7,590 bases of DNA from Candidatus Magasanikbacteria bacterium CG_4_10_14_0_2_um_filter_41_10 (GCA_002792995.1 PFPJ01000002.1:1-7590); one strand, 5' to 3'; counted from the stretch's first letter, positions 1 to 7,354 are shown. Notes: generated by a model from the sequence alone, not told the origin. Translations and numbers: made by a program.

Positions 1-46
1 ATAAAAATATATTTGTGTATCTCTTTATCACTAATGAACATCTGCT

Positions 47-850
47 ATGGCATTACAACATGATGTAAATGAACAAACAAAAGAAAAAGATTTTCTTTCA
101 TCATTTCAGCATCCTCCACAAATGCGGAAACAGAAAAAAAGTGCAAAAACCTTTTTTCTGTGGGTATTTATCATTTTTACTGTATGTGGAGGAGTAGGAA
201 CGTACTATTTTTATACCAAGTATGATGCCTTGCAACAAAATGGCAATATTGTGTCTCAGCGAGACTTGGAGGATACGCTCACAAAAGTGAGTGCTCTTAT
301 GGTTTTGCCAACGGATGAAGTCCCCACGCTTGCAACTATTTTAGATAAGACAAAATTACAAGCACAATCTTTTTTTCAGACTGCTGAAAATGGAGACAAA
401 TTGTTAGCATTTACCAAGTCTATGCAAGCAATTTTATATAGACCAAGCACAAACAAAATTATAAAAGTTGCTCCTATTTATATTGATACTGATACCACGG
501 CTCAATCGGGAGCCACTACACAGGAAGAGACGGTAGCACCCGTAATCGTCGAAGAAGAATCTCCTGTATCGACGACATCTTTGCGTATTGCGTATTACAA
601 CGGGAGTGGCATACCAAATGTATCGTCACAGACTGAAAAAAAAGTACAAGATGTCTATCCAGAGTATCAAACAACACTGCTTGCAAATGCGAGTGCACAA
701 GACTATTCCACTACTATCGTAGTTGATGTGTCTGGCCAGCATGCTATGGAGGCCACGACGTTGGCAAAACTTCTTGGTGCGACCGTTGGTTTATTGCCAC
801 CAGGAGAAGTACGTCCTGATGCCGACATTGTTATTATTTCTGGAAAATAA
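47..850 (+). CDS. LytR_C-domain single-pass membrane protein
   Basis: A 267-residue envelope protein of unknown exact role. Residues 1-34 are polar and basic (RKQKKSAK) and probably cytoplasmic. Residues about 35-57 form one hydrophobic membrane segment. A middle region (about 72-143) contains VLPTDEVPTLATILDK and ILYRPSTNKIIKVAPI, a segment I associate with small Patescibacteria membrane proteins. A Thr/Glu/Val-rich linker (145-177) follows. Residues about 178-265 look like a LytR_C domain: an IAYYNGSGIP opening, a central TTIVVDVSG strand, an LAKLLGA helix and a closing DADIVIISGK strand. The LCP catalytic domain usually linked to LytR_C in wall-polymer ligases is absent, so a transferase reaction is not expected; a binding or scaffold role outside the membrane is an inference. 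The ATG at 47 is used because an in-frame stop lies at 35-37; no Shine-Dalgarno is visible. The next gene starts 5 bases after the TAA. Confidence 0.85.
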   Translation: MALQHDVNEQTKEKDFLSSFQHPPQMRKQKKSAKTFFLWVFIIFTVCGGVGTYYFYTKYDALQQNGNIVSQRDLEDTLTKVSALMVLPTDEVPTLATILDKTKLQAQSFFQTAENGDKLLAFTKSMQAILYRPSTNKIIKVAPIYIDTDTTAQSGATTQEETVAPVIVEEESPVSTTSLRIAYYNGSGIPNVSSQTEKKVQDVYPEYQTTLLANASAQDYSTTIVVDVSGQHAMEATTLAKLLGATVGLLPPGEVRPDADIVIISGK

Positions 851-855
851 TCTAT

Positions 856-3477
856 ATGAAAAGATGGGGGTACGTCATACTTATTTTTGTACTTACTGTC
901 TTTTTGTCTCCAAAAAATGTTTTTGCCACATCTGGAACCATTCTTTCAGGACATTCTTACGCCTGGAGTAATCAGGTGGGATATGTCAATTTTAGCAATA
1001 CCACGATAAGTGAAACTGCACTAACGGGTTATGCGTGGTCGCAAAATACTGGGTGGATAAAAATGAATCCTACGAATGGCGGTGTGACAAATGATGGAGC
1101 TGGAAATATATCTGGCTATGCATGGGGAGAAAGTGTGGGTTGGATCAATTTTTCGGGTGTATCTATTGGATCGACTGGAATTTTTTCTGGTACAGCAAGT
1201 GGAGATCTCATTGGTACACTTACGTTTGATTGTACACAGTGTGATGTGCAAACAGATTGGCGGGAAACCGTAGCCACGAGTGGAACAAGTGGTAGTGGTA
1301 TTCCAACTCCACCACCTCCACCAGATGTACCGCCTGACGTTCCTCCTGATGTGCCACCAGAGGTACCTCCAGACACTTTTCCGACTGGAGCTATCGTGAT
1401 AAATTCTGATGCACTCTATACCAACAACAGAATTGTGACATTACAATTTGTCACTGATTTTGTAGAAAGTTATGCCATATCATTTAATAACAATTTTAGT
1501 AATGCTGTATTTTCGAGCATTGTTTCTTCCGTTCAGACAACACTTCCTCTTGGTGACGGGACAAAACAAGTGTATGTGCGTTTTCAAAATAAATATGGAA
1601 TTCATGATGCAACTGATTCCATCATCCTCGATACCACGGCACCGGCGGCTCCACGTATTACAAGCGTAGATACTGGTATTGAAAATGGTAGACGAGTTAG
1701 ACCTCCAAATTTTTCTGGAAAAGCAGAACCCTTTGCAAAAATAATTCTTACAAAAACAACAGAAGGATCACAGGCGATGAATCTTTTATCTCTGGCAGGT
1801 GTGACAACGTACTATGCAGATGCTGATAGTCAGGGAAATTGGACATTTACGTTTAGTGCGATACTCATACCTGGAAGCTACGCTATTTCTACTCAGGCAC
1901 AAGATGTTGCTGGGAATACCAGTATTTCTTCACCTGTCATACATCTTGTCATCCCTGTTGACAGTATCCCTCCACCACCAGACGAAACAATTCCGCCTGA
2001 TGAAACACTTCCGCCACCAGACGAAACAATTCCTCCAGATCAACCTCCTGCAAACGATACCGGAGGAACAACTGATGCAGGGACTGATACACCGGGCGAA
2101 AACTCGACTGGGAGTGGGGGAGCAAGTAGTGTTGTAGAACATACTGCGGAATTGTTTTTTTCTACGAGTTCAATCAAAACTATAAAAGATATTGCAACGT
2201 CTTTTAGTGAAACTACGCAACAGAACGTACGCACGGTCGTGAGTTCTACAAAAGCAGTCGCAGAACAAATACAGCAACAAATCAGTAAGATAACAAATCT
2301 TATTCCCGCTTCTGTTCGAGATGCAACACAGCAAGCGGTACACACAGTGCAACAAGTAGCAGACAATCCAGAAGTCGAAAAAGTTAATGAACAAGTGGTT
2401 GCACCGACGGCTGTTGTTGTGGGAGCAAGTAATGTGGCAGTTGGATTCAACTTTCCACAACTGTTGCTGTTTTTCCGATATTTGTTTACACAACCTTTGC
2501 TCTTGCTCCGCCGTAGGAAGCACAAAAATTGGGGGACCGTATACAATGCCTATACGAAGCAACCAATTGATCTTGCTATGATTCGTGTTATCAACGATGC
2601 CACGAATACCATTGTTGCCTCACAAGTGACAGATACGCATGGTCGGTATTATATTCTTTTGAATCCAGGAACCTATCGTATTGAAGTGCACCATGATGGA
2701 TTTGATAAGGGAAGCTCTTTGTTGCAACATGTTGATCACGATGTTGTCTTTGACAATATATATCATGTAGGAACAAAAATTACTGTCACTGATAAAAAGG
2801 TAGAATTGAATCTAAATATTCCTCTTGATCCTACTGATGATAACGTTTCAACGAAGATTATCATTCGAGAGTACACAAAAAATGCTATTCAGTATGCTGT
2901 CAGCATGGTGGGACTAGGTGTTACACTCTTGTCACTGTATATATCACCAAATATATATATAGTTGCGCTTCTTGTAATGCATATCATATTTTTGATTATG
3001 TTTATTGTATTTCAAAAACGTCGACGAACAAAACAAGTTGGTATTATTCGTGATGAAAAGAAGAAACACAGGTTGGGCCGCGTGGCAGTTCGCATTTTTG
3101 ATGCAACCTATAACAAGTTAGTTGAGACATCGGTGACTGATCGAAAGGGAAGATATGGGGCATTAGTTGGACCAAGTGTCTATTATGTCACGTATGATAA
3201 GCCAGGCTATACCAAAAAGAAAAGTCCATTGTTGAATTTTTCTTCCCAAAAAACAGAGGGTATGGGTGGAGTAATTGCTCGAGATGAACGTCTTTCTCCC
3301 TCAACTATATCAACGACACCAAAAAAGCAATCTCCGTCGAAAAAGATGGACAACAAAGAACCCGAAGATACGGAGGAAGACCCCACACGGACCACGATAG
3401 AAGATGGTACTATTTCTCCTGACGAGGGTGATACGTTGCGTGATATTGCACAATTTGGGAAAGGAAAAGATTCTTGA
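856..3477 (+). CDS. Large surface protein: signal peptide, GYAW repeats, Ig-like region, CPD-like domains
   Basis: An 873-residue cell-surface protein; function not recognised. Residues 1-24 form a signal peptide (KR, then YVILIFVLTVFLS, cleavage likely after VFA). Three repeats follow: SYAWSNQVGYVNF (34-46), GYAWSQNTGWIKM (58-70) and GYAWGESVGWINF (87-99), then a CTQC pair (126-129). Residues 152-174 are a PPDV linker. About 175-365 resemble Ig-like beta domains ('DTTAPAAPRITSVDTG', 'AQDVAGNTS'). A second Pro-rich linker (371-398) and a Gln/Val-rich helical stretch (432-515) precede a hydrophobic segment (about 514-551) ending in RRRKHK. Two carboxypeptidase-regulatory-like beta domains (555-620 and 740-785) share 'VTD..GRY' and flank a membrane hairpin (677-719, then KRRR). 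The tail (830-873) is acidic. Only two cysteines are present. It lies between two other envelope genes in a probable operon; only a weak GGA precedes the ATG. Stop codon is TGA. Confidence 0.85.
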   Translation: MKRWGYVILIFVLTVFLSPKNVFATSGTILSGHSYAWSNQVGYVNFSNTTISETALTGYAWSQNTGWIKMNPTNGGVTNDGAGNISGYAWGESVGWINFSGVSIGSTGIFSGTASGDLIGTLTFDCTQCDVQTDWRETVATSGTSGSGIPTPPPPPDVPPDVPPDVPPEVPPDTFPTGAIVINSDALYTNNRIVTLQFVTDFVESYAISFNNNFSNAVFSSIVSSVQTTLPLGDGTKQVYVRFQNKYGIHDATDSIILDTTAPAAPRITSVDTGIENGRRVRPPNFSGKAEPFAKIILTKTTEGSQAMNLLSLAGVTTYYADADSQGNWTFTFSAILIPGSYAISTQAQDVAGNTSISSPVIHLVIPVDSIPPPPDETIPPDETLPPPDETIPPDQPPANDTGGTTDAGTDTPGENSTGSGGASSVVEHTAELFFSTSSIKTIKDIATSFSETTQQNVRTVVSSTKAVAEQIQQQISKITNLIPASVRDATQQAVHTVQQVADNPEVEKVNEQVVAPTAVVVGASNVAVGFNFPQLLLFFRYLFTQPLLLLRRRKHKNWGTVYNAYTKQPIDLAMIRVINDATNTIVASQVTDTHGRYYILLNPGTYRIEVHHDGFDKGSSLLQHVDHDVVFDNIYHVGTKITVTDKKVELNLNIPLDPTDDNVSTKIIIREYTKNAIQYAVSMVGLGVTLLSLYISPNIYIVALLVMHIIFLIMFIVFQKRRRTKQVGIIRDEKKKHRLGRVAVRIFDATYNKLVETSVTDRKGRYGALVGPSVYYVTYDKPGYTKKKSPLLNFSSQKTEGMGGVIARDERLSPSTISTTPKKQSPSKKMDNKEPEDTEEDPTRTTIEDGTISPDEGDTLRDIAQFGKGKDS
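1315..1377 (+). repeat. Pro-rich PPDV linker repeat
   Basis: Inside the surface protein gene, residues about 154-174 read as a run of Pro followed by repeated PPDV/PPEV units. The copies use different codons for the same residues (gatgta, gacgtt, gatgtg, gaggta). This suggests that the peptide pattern is kept by selection on the protein rather than by recent DNA slippage. It likely forms a stiff spacer between the GYAW repeat head and the Ig-like region. Confidence 0.75.
1969..2043 (+). repeat. Pro-rich PPDET linker with a 20-bp direct repeat
   Basis: The second Pro-rich linker of the surface protein (residues 371-398) is made of PPDETIP/PPDETLP units. A perfect 20-bp direct repeat lies at 1975-1994 and 2014-2033, starting with ccaccagacgaaac. 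Unlike the first Pro-rich linker, identity at the DNA level points to recent local duplication. It separates the Ig-like part from the helical and membrane part. Confidence 0.7.
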
Positions 3478-3496
3478 TTTGGTAATATAGCACCAT

Positions 3497-5617
3497 ATGA
3501 TGCATGTTCTTGATACATTGTTACCGTCCATGACGCATGTCCACATGCTTGGGTACTGGATTGCTCTTTTGTTTGCTTTTTCGGAAACAGTCATTGGTAT
3601 TGGGTTGTTTATCCCTGGATCGAGTGCATTACTTATTATGGGTGCGATGGCAGCTGGTGGCAGTTTTGATATCGGTGATCTTATTTTTTTTGCGGTGTGC
3701 GGAGCTATTCTTGGGGATAATATCAATTATGCTATTGGAAGGAAACTTGGTGAGTCTATATCGACCAAAGGGTTTTGGTTTATCCGTCCGGATCATATCC
3801 AAAAAGCGCATGCTTTTTTTGAGCGCCATGGATCAAAGAGTGTGTTTTTGGGAAGATTTGTGCCAAGTATGAAAGAAGTCGTGCCGTTTATTGCGGGAAG
3901 TGTACGCATGCGTCGAGCTCGTTTTATGATATGGAATATTCTTGGTGGCATAGGGTGGAGTCTTGTGTGGATACTCCCAGGATATTTTTTTGCGGCATCA
4001 CTCAATACGGCAACAGAGTGGATTTCACGAACCGGATTTTTGTTGCTCTATGTAGTTGCTTTTGTTGTGATTGGTGCGCTGATCAAATGGCTGATAGTGA
4101 GAAAGGGCCAAGCTGTATTTCTTCTACTGAAGTCTCTCTGGGCATCATTCAAGCAGTCGTTTGCTCAGAATAAGGAACTGAAAGCCTATGCAAAAAAACA
4201 CCCTCGATTGGTTTCTTGGCTTGCGAAGAGAGTAAACCCACATAGTGTGTGGGGGAGGCCTGCTACGTTTTTGTTTCTGATCTTTGTATATGTATCATTT
4301 TTGTTTGGTGGTGTTATTGAGAGTCTTCTCAAGTCAGAAGTGATTACCTCTATTGATATTCGAGTATCGCACGTATTGTTGTTATTTCGTGACAAAGAAT
4401 CTGTTCAGATATTTTGGTGGATTACTGCCCTTGGCAAAGCACATTTGGTTCTTGTCATCGTGTGTGCTGTGACGGCACTTCTGTGGCTATTGAAAAAAAG
4501 AATGTATCTGCTTCCATTTTGGATTACTGTGTTTGGAGGCATTGCTTCGAGTTATTTGGGGAAAATTGTATTTCATCGTCCACGACCAGAATTTCCTGTG
4601 TATGTGGAAACATCATTTTCATTTCCCAGCGGACATGCAACGATTGCGATCGCGTTATATGGTTTTCTAGCGTACATACTTATTCAAGAGGTACATTCTT
4701 GGAAGAAAAAAGTGAATATTTTTTTTGGAGCCATTCTTCTTGCGATTTTGATTGGACTCAGTCGGTTGTATCTTGGAGTTCACTATGTGAGCGATATTTT
4801 GGGTGGGTATCTGTTGGGATTTTTATGGCTTATTGTTGGCATTAGTATTGCGGTGTATCTAGGTTCACGTCAGACGAACAACATAGTTGAGACAATATCA
4901 AAGAAAATGAAGATATTAGTGAGTCTGATTGTCGTGGCAGTGATGTGTTCCTACGTGTTTATTGCGATAGCCATGCAACCGATGATGAACCTTCTCTCTC
5001 CCACGCATCTTGCTCCCACGCATCTTGCTCACGCGACAGATGTTTTTTCATCAGATCAATTGCGGTACACCGAAACATTGACTGGACGTCAGCAAGAGCC
5101 AATATCTTTCCTTATTCTTGTACAAAATGATGATGTGTTTGTGCAGAACTTTGAACATGCTGGTTGGCTATTGGCTGACAGAGTAGACTTGCGATCTATG
5201 GTACACATTGTTTCTGCTGCACTGTACAAAACGTCATATCAGAGAGCACCTATGACACCCTCTTTTTGGAATGCACAGACGCACGTATTTGGGTTTGAAA
5301 AACCAACAGATACTGATACTGTCGGTGAGCGCCACCATGCACGATTTTGGGATACCGGCTATATCATGGGAGATGGTCGTCGTGTATTTGTTGGTACTGT
5401 CAGTTTTGATAATCAGATAAAGTGGGGGATTACTCATCAGATTAGTCCAGATATTGATACTGAACGTGAAACATTATTTCATGATTTACAATCGGCTGGC
5501 GTGATATCTGGTTATACAAAAGAAAAAACAGTGGATCCAGACCTTGGAAAAAATTTTACTGGGGATCAATTTTTTACCGATGGACAGTTGTATGTGATTC
5601 AGTTTGAAAGCGTATAG
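3497..5617 (+). CDS. DedA-PAP2-LssY_C fusion membrane phosphatase (LssY-like)
   Basis: A 706-residue polytopic membrane protein joining three domains. The DedA/VTT domain (about 15-200) shows FSETVIGIGLFIPGSS (28-43), AILGDNINYAIGRKLG (70-85), LGRFVP (118-123) and AG.VRM.RARF (133-143). The PAP2 domain (about 255-455) has all three catalytic motifs: K356-x6-R363-P364, PSGH (377-380) and S422-R423-x5-H429-x3-D433. A last membrane helix (about 472-492) and short linker lead to a soluble LssY_C-like domain (about 520-705) with 'FEHAGWLLADRVD' and 'RHHARFWDTGY'. The order matches Legionella LssY. PAP2 enzymes dephosphorylate lipid phosphates or diphosphates, and several DedA proteins move undecaprenyl phosphate across the membrane; that this fusion recycles such a carrier is an inference. 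The start is ATGATG at 3497 after a 19-base gap, without a Shine-Dalgarno. The family's second conserved DedA arginine appears as K126. Confidence 0.92.
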   Translation: MMHVLDTLLPSMTHVHMLGYWIALLFAFSETVIGIGLFIPGSSALLIMGAMAAGGSFDIGDLIFFAVCGAILGDNINYAIGRKLGESISTKGFWFIRPDHIQKAHAFFERHGSKSVFLGRFVPSMKEVVPFIAGSVRMRRARFMIWNILGGIGWSLVWILPGYFFAASLNTATEWISRTGFLLLYVVAFVVIGALIKWLIVRKGQAVFLLLKSLWASFKQSFAQNKELKAYAKKHPRLVSWLAKRVNPHSVWGRPATFLFLIFVYVSFLFGGVIESLLKSEVITSIDIRVSHVLLLFRDKESVQIFWWITALGKAHLVLVIVCAVTALLWLLKKRMYLLPFWITVFGGIASSYLGKIVFHRPRPEFPVYVETSFSFPSGHATIAIALYGFLAYILIQEVHSWKKKVNIFFGAILLAILIGLSRLYLGVHYVSDILGGYLLGFLWLIVGISIAVYLGSRQTNNIVETISKKMKILVSLIVVAVMCSYVFIAIAMQPMMNLLSPTHLAPTHLAHATDVFSSDQLRYTETLTGRQQEPISFLILVQNDDVFVQNFEHAGWLLADRVDLRSMVHIVSAALYKTSYQRAPMTPSFWNAQTHVFGFEKPTDTDTVGERHHARFWDTGYIMGDGRRVFVGTVSFDNQIKWGITHQISPDIDTERETLFHDLQSAGVISGYTKEKTVDPDLGKNFTGDQFFTDGQLYVIQFESV
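5000..5029 (+). repeat. 15-bp perfect tandem duplication in the LssY-like gene
   Basis: The unit cccacgcatcttgct occurs twice in a row (5000-5014 and 5015-5029), coding PTHLA-PTHLA at residues 502-511. It falls in the linker between the last membrane helix and the LssY_C domain, keeps the reading frame and looks like a recent slippage event. The copy number may vary between strains. Confidence 0.85.
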
Positions 5618-5636
5618 GTATTTGATAGGACATAAT

Positions 5637-5664
5637 AAAAAAAGACTCGCGGGAGTCTTTTTTT
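5637..5664. terminator. Bidirectional rho-independent terminator
   Basis: A 12-bp perfect stem: seven A plus GACTC (5637-5648), loop GCGG (5649-5652), GAGTC plus seven T (5653-5664). The A run on one side and the T run on the other give a U tract in both directions. It therefore can end the + strand envelope operon (stop at 5617) and the - strand dnaX (stop at 5677). It is the only structured element in the 59-base gap between these convergent genes. Confidence 0.92.
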
Positions 5665-5676
5665 ATATACATATTT

Positions 5677-7320
5677 TTAGATCACTTGGCCACCAAATGC
5701 TGCTGTAAGATCGGTAAGTTCTGAATTTTTCTCCTCAAATGCTGGTGCTTGTTCATCGGGTTTTTCTATAATCACATCTATTTGAACCGGCGTTCCCAAA
5801 ATAGTAGAAAAGGCTCCTTCAAGTTTCTTTTTTATTTCCATATCGACCATCTTGTCTCTATGGAATGTATATTCAACGGAAAGCGTGATTATATTTCCAA
5901 CAACATGTTTGAGAGTAGTCATTTTAAGAATGAACACCATGGTTGGTGAGTCTGCTTCTATTGCTGAGATCCATGCGCTCCAGTGTTTTTTTATGAGATC
6001 AACTGTTATTGATGAACTACTGTTCGATATGGGCGGTGATACACTACTGACGATAGGTTCTTGAACAGATTTTTCTTGTGGAATATTTTCTGCAGTGATT
6101 TCTTCATGTTGTGGAGGTGTACTCTCCGTAGGCTGACTCTGCTGTGGTACGTCTTGTTTGTGTGGAACGTCTTCCTTTTTTTCACTGACAGTGGTTGTTT
6201 GTTGTGGTTCACGTGGTGGCGTAGCTGTTGTACCTGTATCGGCACACCATTCAATCACAACCATCTCCATGGGCATTTCTGGGATAGGGTTCGCACCTAT
6301 TTGTCCTTTTCTGCGAATGATGAGATCTGCAAGTGATATAAGGTCTGGATGAGAAAGATTCGTTGCCAAGGATTGAAGATGTTGTTTCGCACTCTCACTG
6401 AGGTCTATCCCTGTACCAGAAAAGTCATTGGTTGCCTTTACAATCATGAGAATACGGAGCAGTTCGAGTGTGTCATGAGCAAATTGTTCCATCCGGACGC
6501 CATCTTGAGACGCTTGCTGGATTGTATCAAGGCCTTCCTGCATGTTTTTGTTGCTGAGTGCATTCAAAAATGCGAGTGTGACACCAACATCACTTGTTGG
6601 CAGAAGCATTGTGACATTGTCTTTGGTGATGTGTGATTCGCCTGTAGCAAGTACCTGTTCGAGGAGACTCATGGCATCGCGCACACAGCCATCACTTTTG
6701 TTGATAATCCTTGCAAGGACATCGTCGTCTATCTGGACCTTTTCTTGTTTCAAGATGCTTTCAAGATGACTTTTCATAGCATCAAAAGGAACACGTTTGA
6801 ATCGAAATACCTGGCATCGAGAAATAATCGTTTCAGGAATTTTGTGAAGTTCTGTTGTGGCGAGGATAAACATGACGTGTGCTGGAGGTTCTTCCAATGT
6901 CTTCAGTAGGGCATTAAATGCACTGTTTGAGAGCATGTGGACTTCATCTATGATGAAGACCTTCTTTTTGAGGTTTGTCGGCTGAAAACGGGCATTTTCG
7001 ATGATATGTTCACGGACATTATCGACCCCTGTATTACTAGCAGCATCGATTTCCATCACATCGAGTGAGCGAGAACCATCGATTTCTTTTGCCGTATCGC
7101 TCGCATTATCAAATTCAGCAGTACCTTCTTTGAGAGGAAGGTTGACTGCTTTTGCAAGTATTCTTGCTGTAGTTGTTTTTCCTACTCCTCGTGGTCCTGC
7201 AAAGAGATAAGCATGACCCACTTTTTCATGAATCAACTGATTTTTGAGTGTGTCAATAATATGTGACTGGTAGGCGACATCATCAAAGGTTGTAGGTCTA
7301 TAGGTGTGGTAGAGAGCCAT
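5677..7320 (-). CDS. dnaX: DNA polymerase III subunit gamma/tau (clamp loader)
   Basis: A 547-residue DnaX, the ATPase subunit of the complex that loads the sliding clamp onto primed DNA. It begins with the typical 'YHTYRPTTFDDV'. Walker A is GPRGVGKTT (42-50), followed by DVMEIDAASNTGVDNVR (87-103). Walker B is VFIIDEVHMLS (121-131), then LLKTLEEPP (138-146), sensor 1 FILATTELHKIP (151-162), SRCQVFRFKR (167-176) and sensor 2 GCVRDAMSLLEQ (211-222). Residues about 230-360 fit the oligomerisation domain III. A Pro/Gln/Glu/Ser-rich linker (361-437) leads to a tau-type C-terminal domain (438-520). The four zinc-module cysteines expected between residues 60 and 80 are absent. An in-frame A AAA AAG heptamer (6181-6175) lies at E380-K381-K382 and could yield a gamma form. 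No Shine-Dalgarno precedes the ATG; a strong promoter lies upstream. Confidence 0.97.
   Translation of the reverse strand: MALYHTYRPTTFDDVAYQSHIIDTLKNQLIHEKVGHAYLFAGPRGVGKTTTARILAKAVNLPLKEGTAEFDNASDTAKEIDGSRSLDVMEIDAASNTGVDNVREHIIENARFQPTNLKKKVFIIDEVHMLSNSAFNALLKTLEEPPAHVMFILATTELHKIPETIISRCQVFRFKRVPFDAMKSHLESILKQEKVQIDDDVLARIINKSDGCVRDAMSLLEQVLATGESHITKDNVTMLLPTSDVGVTLAFLNALSNKNMQEGLDTIQQASQDGVRMEQFAHDTLELLRILMIVKATNDFSGTGIDLSESAKQHLQSLATNLSHPDLISLADLIIRRKGQIGANPIPEMPMEMVVIEWCADTGTTATPPREPQQTTTVSEKKEDVPHKQDVPQQSQPTESTPPQHEEITAENIPQEKSVQEPIVSSVSPPISNSSSSITVDLIKKHWSAWISAIEADSPTMVFILKMTTLKHVVGNIITLSVEYTFHRDKMVDMEIKKKLEGAFSTILGTPVQIDVIIEKPDEQAPAFEEKNSELTDLTAAFGGQVI
6175..6181 (-). promoter_or_regulatory. 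Candidate -1 frameshift heptamer A AAA AAG in dnaX
   Basis: On the - strand the codons GAA AAA AAG (6183-6175) give heptamer A AAA AAG in the frame used by the E. coli dnaX frameshift site, within a run of seven A. It sits about 20 residues after domain III. A -1 shift would add 23 residues and stop at TGA 6106-6104, giving a protein of about 405 residues with the ATPase and domain III only. No upstream Shine-Dalgarno-like stimulator is seen; only a weak 4-bp hairpin (GGAA/TTCC) follows. Transcriptional slippage on the A run is another route. Confidence 0.4.
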
Positions 7321-7331
7321 AACAATGCAGA

Positions 7332-7354
7332 ATGTTGAATAGAGTATGTTGAAT
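7332..7354 (-). repeat. Direct repeat ATTCAACAT in the dnaX leader
   Basis: The dnaX 5' leader, about 40 bases between the predicted transcription start and the ATG, contains two perfect copies of ATTCAACAT (7354-7346 and 7340-7332 on the - strand), 14 bases apart from start to start. They take the place where a Shine-Dalgarno would be expected; none is visible. The role is unknown. Confidence 0.6.

Noticed and set aside
34..63. Short frame ATG…TGA (9 codons) overlapping the first gene's start
   Set aside because: Too short, no ribosome binding site and no leader-peptide features.
1116..1376. Antisense frame rich in SGGT repeats
   Set aside because: The glycine-rich repeat is just the reverse complement of the PPDV linker codons.
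2040..2546. 168-codon open frame on the - strand, with other long antisense frames inside the surface protein gene
   Set aside because: It is a mirror of the surface protein gene, has low-complexity Cys/Val/Ser-rich content and no recognisable domain; the + strand frame has a signal peptide and repeats.
2935..2965. TATATATA-rich stretch resembling a promoter or an unwinding element
   Set aside because: It lies inside codons for a membrane hairpin (LYISPNIYIV) and has no matching -35 box or nearby start.
3475..3477. TGA as glycine (genetic code 25 of some Patescibacteria)
   Set aside because: Reading through would extend the surface protein into the next gene in a wrong frame; no in-frame TGA is needed in any other gene.
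5827..5833. Second A AAA AAG heptamer in dnaX
   Set aside because: It lies inside the C-terminal domain, and a -1 shift ends after two residues, so it is likely a chance product of Lys codons.
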